From positions 7,507 to 18,256 of the forward strand of contig QAXH01005706.1 in NCBI GenBank assembly GCA_004335635.1: DNA of 10,750 bases. The letters run 5' to 3'. Both the position numbers and the translations under genes were made by a program. The stretch is from Chloromonas sp. AAM2 (lineage: Eukaryota; Chlorophyta; Chlorophyceae; Chlamydomonadales; Chlamydomonadaceae). Each line of letters begins with the position of its first letter. Within the stretch, counting starts at the first letter, position 1. This document shows, in pieces, positions 8,835 to 10,750 of this stretch. A model generated the notes under the pieces. It was not told the DNA's origin, ran no database searches, and worked only from the letters and a program-made list of their open reading frames with translations.

Positions 8835-9047
8835 ATGCCAGCATCCCGTCCTCCTCGTTCTCTGCAATCTCCCTGGGGCAAGTATGCGGAGAAGGGTGCT
8901 CCACACCGTTTTTCTGTCGATCAGTCCACGCTTACCAACAACAGTAAGGCGAGTTTGGCAAGCAACCTGAAGGCAATGCGTTTCGCGGGTGTCCCAGGGT
9001 GGGCGGGTATGGCGTTACAACTTGGGTCAGCGCCAACTCAGCACTGA
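8835..9047 (+). CDS. possible small protein, 70 residues, unrecognised
   Basis: An ATG-to-TGA frame of balanced composition (KYAEKGAPHRFSVDQSTLTN, then AMRFAGVPGWAGMALQLG) lies upstream of the carrier on the opposite strand. A plus-strand TGTAA at 9773-9777 could end its transcript with a long 3' untranslated region. Against it: no family is recognised, and an overlapping minus-strand frame at 8608-8904 is also open. It could be chance, or an exon of a longer gene. Confidence 0.2.
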   Translation: MPASRPPRSLQSPWGKYAEKGAPHRFSVDQSTLTNNSKASLASNLKAMRFAGVPGWAGMALQLGSAPTQH

Positions 9048-9292
9048 GGGTGACCACTGATGGTATAAGTGCAGCGTTTCCTCCGTGGCAGGGCGCTCTG
9101 CACGTATCATCAACGGTAAGCCCTTCAGTTCCCGAGGCTCTAGCCGGCAGCACCAGCTCGCCCCAATAGTATTCGTTGATGGCAGGCCGACGTCGCCAAA
9201 GTGATCCAGAGAAAGTATAAATCAAATTAGTGTCGAACCACTCTCACTGTGCGTACAAGTGACGGGTCTTAAGGCCTGCACTTCCTGTTTTT

Positions 9293-9338
9293 GTCTCGTA
9301 CTATTACATTCGTCGTGCGTCTCGTACCATTACAGTTC
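9293..9338. repeat. short direct repeat, 26-bp period
   Basis: gtctcgtactattacattc at 9293 recurs at 9319 as gtctcgtaccattacagttc. Each copy contains TTACA, which is TGTAA on the minus strand. Confidence 0.75.
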
Positions 9339-9772
9339 AGCACCTCAATGCACGGTGCCAGCGGTGCAGTTGTCCAGTTGTGCAGTAATGAATACTACGG
9401 GTGTACAATTGTACAGAGCCGCTGTGTATATATATTGATTACATCGGGTGGGCCCACATGCCCTGAGCGCGAACGCTAGCAAGCCATGCAAAAGACGAGG
9501 CTGGGTACCGTCCCTGAGCAACAGAAGTCATATGCAAGGCGCAAAGAGGCGCAGCTAGAAACAAAGGATGTGTTGGCTACAAAAGCCATAGCAAGGGCTA
9601 GATGGGGTGAGAGGGTAGCTGGCGCCCACGATTTATGACGCTCAGGGCTGACAGGCAGACGAGTTTTTGAACTGCTGGCCAGATGAAGGCAGTAGGCCTG
9701 GCGCACTGCGCTGCTCGAGGCAGGTCTCTCGTACCTAGAGACAGCCTTGTCACTGATCTCTCCTGCTGATAA

Positions 9773-9777
9773 TGTAA
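9773..9777 (+). terminator. TGTAA poly(A)-type signal on the plus strand
   Basis: It is the only clear plus-strand TGTAA noted after the candidate small ORF at 8835-9047. It sits close to the minus-strand signal at 9804, a layout expected for convergent transcripts. Weak evidence by itself. Confidence 0.2.
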
Positions 9778-9803
9778 CAAACACATAGCGCAACCCTTCC
9801 AGG

Positions 9804-9808
9804 TTACA
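9804..9808 (-). terminator. TGTAA poly(A)-type signal
   Basis: TGTAA is the usual chlorophyte poly(A) signal. This copy is about 280 nt after the stop of the right-hand gene, a common 3' UTR length in these algae. Another lies closer, at 10004-10008. Five-base matches occur by chance, so this is only suggestive. Confidence 0.35.
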
Positions 9809-10003
9809 TGCATGATGATCGTAAACAACAGGCAATCGTCCCAGGGCATCAGGTAGGCCAAGTCAAGTAAATCATCTGAGCGCTGCTTGCTGCGTGTCAA
9901 CGTTACCAGTCAATTTTGATCATGTTTCCCAATCGCAGTAATTTACCATCCACAGTAACCATGTACTTTTCCACGTCGCGTGGGCACACAGCCTTGTTGT
10001 TTG

Positions 10004-10008
10004 TTACA
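10004..10008 (-). terminator. TGTAA poly(A)-type signal, nearest to the right-hand gene stop
   Basis: It lies about 80 nt downstream of the TAG at 10086-10088 in gene sense and is an alternative to the copy at 9804-9808. Confidence 0.3.
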
Positions 10009-10085
10009 TGGCCTTCAGTCCGGGGGGGACTGCTCAGCATGGGTAAGGGGCGAAGGAATATGTGACATATTGGTCTATCACGGCA

Positions 10086-10275
10086 CTAAGTCCATGTGAG
10101 CACCTCCGCGTCAAGGTAGCTCTGCGTGACGTCGCACCCGGGCGTGACCCAGGCCGGGTCCCAGACCAGCGGGAAGGCGGTGCCGGAGCACGCGGGCTGG
10201 GGCGCGAAGGAGGCGGCGTAGATGGCATGCCACCGGCTGCCCGGCAGCTGGCGCTTGGCAGGCTCGGGAAAGAAC
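10086..10275 (-). CDS. terminal exon of an unrecognised protein, gene continues beyond the right edge
   Basis: A pyrimidine-rich acceptor (ctgccttcctcccag, ending at 10276) opens a frame of one base plus 62 codons that closes with TAG at 10086-10088. The frame is rich in aromatic and small residues (GSRWHAIYAASFAPQPACSG, then FPLVWDPAWVTPGCDVTQ) and has the GC-biased third positions of the other exons. The two competing frames give only Pro/Arg/Ser low-complexity protein. The two cysteines and many tryptophans would suit a folded, perhaps secreted or enzymatic domain, but I recognise no family. GAG followed by gtgctc at about 10102 could be a donor instead, in which case the gene would continue to lower coordinates. 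TGTAA signals on this strand at 10004-10008 and 9804-9808 favour a terminal exon. Confidence 0.5.
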
Positions 10276-10640
10276 CTGGGAGGAAGGCAGTGAGAAACGA
10301 ATTTGAGAACAGAAAGGAGTTCGCTGGTGACGCACACATGATCAGTACCATCACCCGTTGCACACACCACTCTGACCATGACAGCTCTCACACCACCCCT
10401 GGATACGTTGCACACGGAGAGACCACATCGTGACGTTCAATAAGTGTGTGCTTTGCCGGCGGGAACTGATGATTGGGATGGCGACCGCCTCTTCTTCATG
10501 TACCATCTTTGATGCTCAACGTTGATGCCTTGGTGGCCCAAGTAGTGGTGTGACAAGAGCGCCACGGATGCTGTTGGTAGCTGTGGCCCGGGCCGAGGAC
10601 TTTGATAGCCTGAGCTGACACATGCCATGCCATGGCTGTG
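10276..10640. other. probable intron sequence of the right-hand gene
   Basis: It begins, in gene sense, beyond the pyrimidine-rich acceptor of the exon at 10275. No further exon could be supported on the minus strand up to the 19-bp repeat array. Confidence 0.4.
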
Positions 10641-10750
10641 CCATGTTTGAGCCCACATGCCATGTTTGAGCCCACATGCCATGTTTGAGGCCACGTGCCA
10701 TGTTTGAGCCCACATGCCATGTTTGAGGCCACGTGCCATGTTTGAGCCCA
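10641..10750. repeat. 19-bp tandem repeat running off the right edge
   Basis: Units starting ccatgtttgag occur at 10641, 10660, 10679, 10698, 10717 and 10736, an exact 19-bp period. Two subtypes are present, gagcccacatg and gaggccacgtg, and the second makes a CACGTG palindrome. The array lies within or near an intron of the right-hand gene and is cut by the window end. Confidence 0.96.

Larger units (their letters stand above)
8334..10085. other. region between carrier start and right-hand gene, mostly without supported genes
   Basis: It should hold the carrier promoter and 5' untranslated region just above 8333. No convincing core promoter is visible there. TTTTAATAAA, read on the minus strand near 8563-8572, is the only TATA-like word. 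Further on are a plus-strand TATAAA at 9216-9221 with no clear gene after it, a short direct repeat at 9293-9338 and TGTAA signals on both strands. Only weak ORFs were seen. Confidence 0.55.

Noticed and set aside
8608..8904. Minus-strand frame with an amphipathic stretch (MLASLLLRLLALFQGLIRSL), like the N-terminal helix of small GTPases.
   Set aside because: No GTPase motifs follow, no splice partner was found, and it overlaps another open frame. Probably chance, though not excluded as an upstream ORF of the carrier transcript.
9060..9130. Possible plus-strand 24-nt mini-exon (ctccgtggcag, then GGCGCTC..., then gtaagccc).
   Set aside because: Good-looking acceptor and donor, but no in-phase neighbours or recognisable product, so it cannot be told from chance.
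10034..10363. Two other minus-strand frames over the right-hand exon, rich in Pro, Arg and Ser.
   Set aside because: Typical shadow frames of a GC-rich exon. Only the chosen frame ends in TAG with balanced composition.

Overview
The window looks like nuclear DNA of a chlorophyte alga, probably a volvocalean (Chlamydomonadales) such as a Haematococcus- or Chlamydomonas-like species. The reasons are short exons split by many introns with GTG-type donors and CAG acceptors, a moderately GC-rich base composition with biased exon codons, TGTAA poly(A)-type signals, and many microsatellites and minisatellites inside introns. The genus is inferred. Nothing bacterial or viral was seen.

Centre (3670-8333, minus strand): a complete eight-exon gene for a mitochondrial carrier family (SLC25-type) protein. 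The exons join in phase to a 295-residue protein with three Px[D/E]xx[K/R]-type repeats. Its nearest remembered relatives are the 2-oxodicarboxylate carriers. Intron 6 is largely filled by a 30-bp minisatellite of about 24 copies. The repeat begins inside the last codons of exon 6, so it repeats the exon end together with the 5' splice site.

Left (74-2662, minus strand, running off the left edge): five in-phase exons of a second gene, lying downstream of the carrier gene. It encodes an acidic, proline-containing linker, a charged helical or coiled-coil stretch and a more compact C-terminal part. The protein was not recognised, and both gene ends are missing or uncertain.

Right (10086-10275, minus strand): the last exon of a third gene that enters from the right edge. 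Its last 62 whole codons are present, and the protein was not recognised. Between it and the carrier lie about 1.75 kb (8334-10085) with only weak coding candidates, a TATA-like box and TGTAA signals on both strands.

All three supported genes are on the minus strand, head to tail, with no sign of functional linkage. The most unusual content is in the introns: a minisatellite that multiplies a splice donor, (GT)n tracts within about a dozen bases of three splice sites, and 12-, 19-, 30- and 45-bp tandem arrays.
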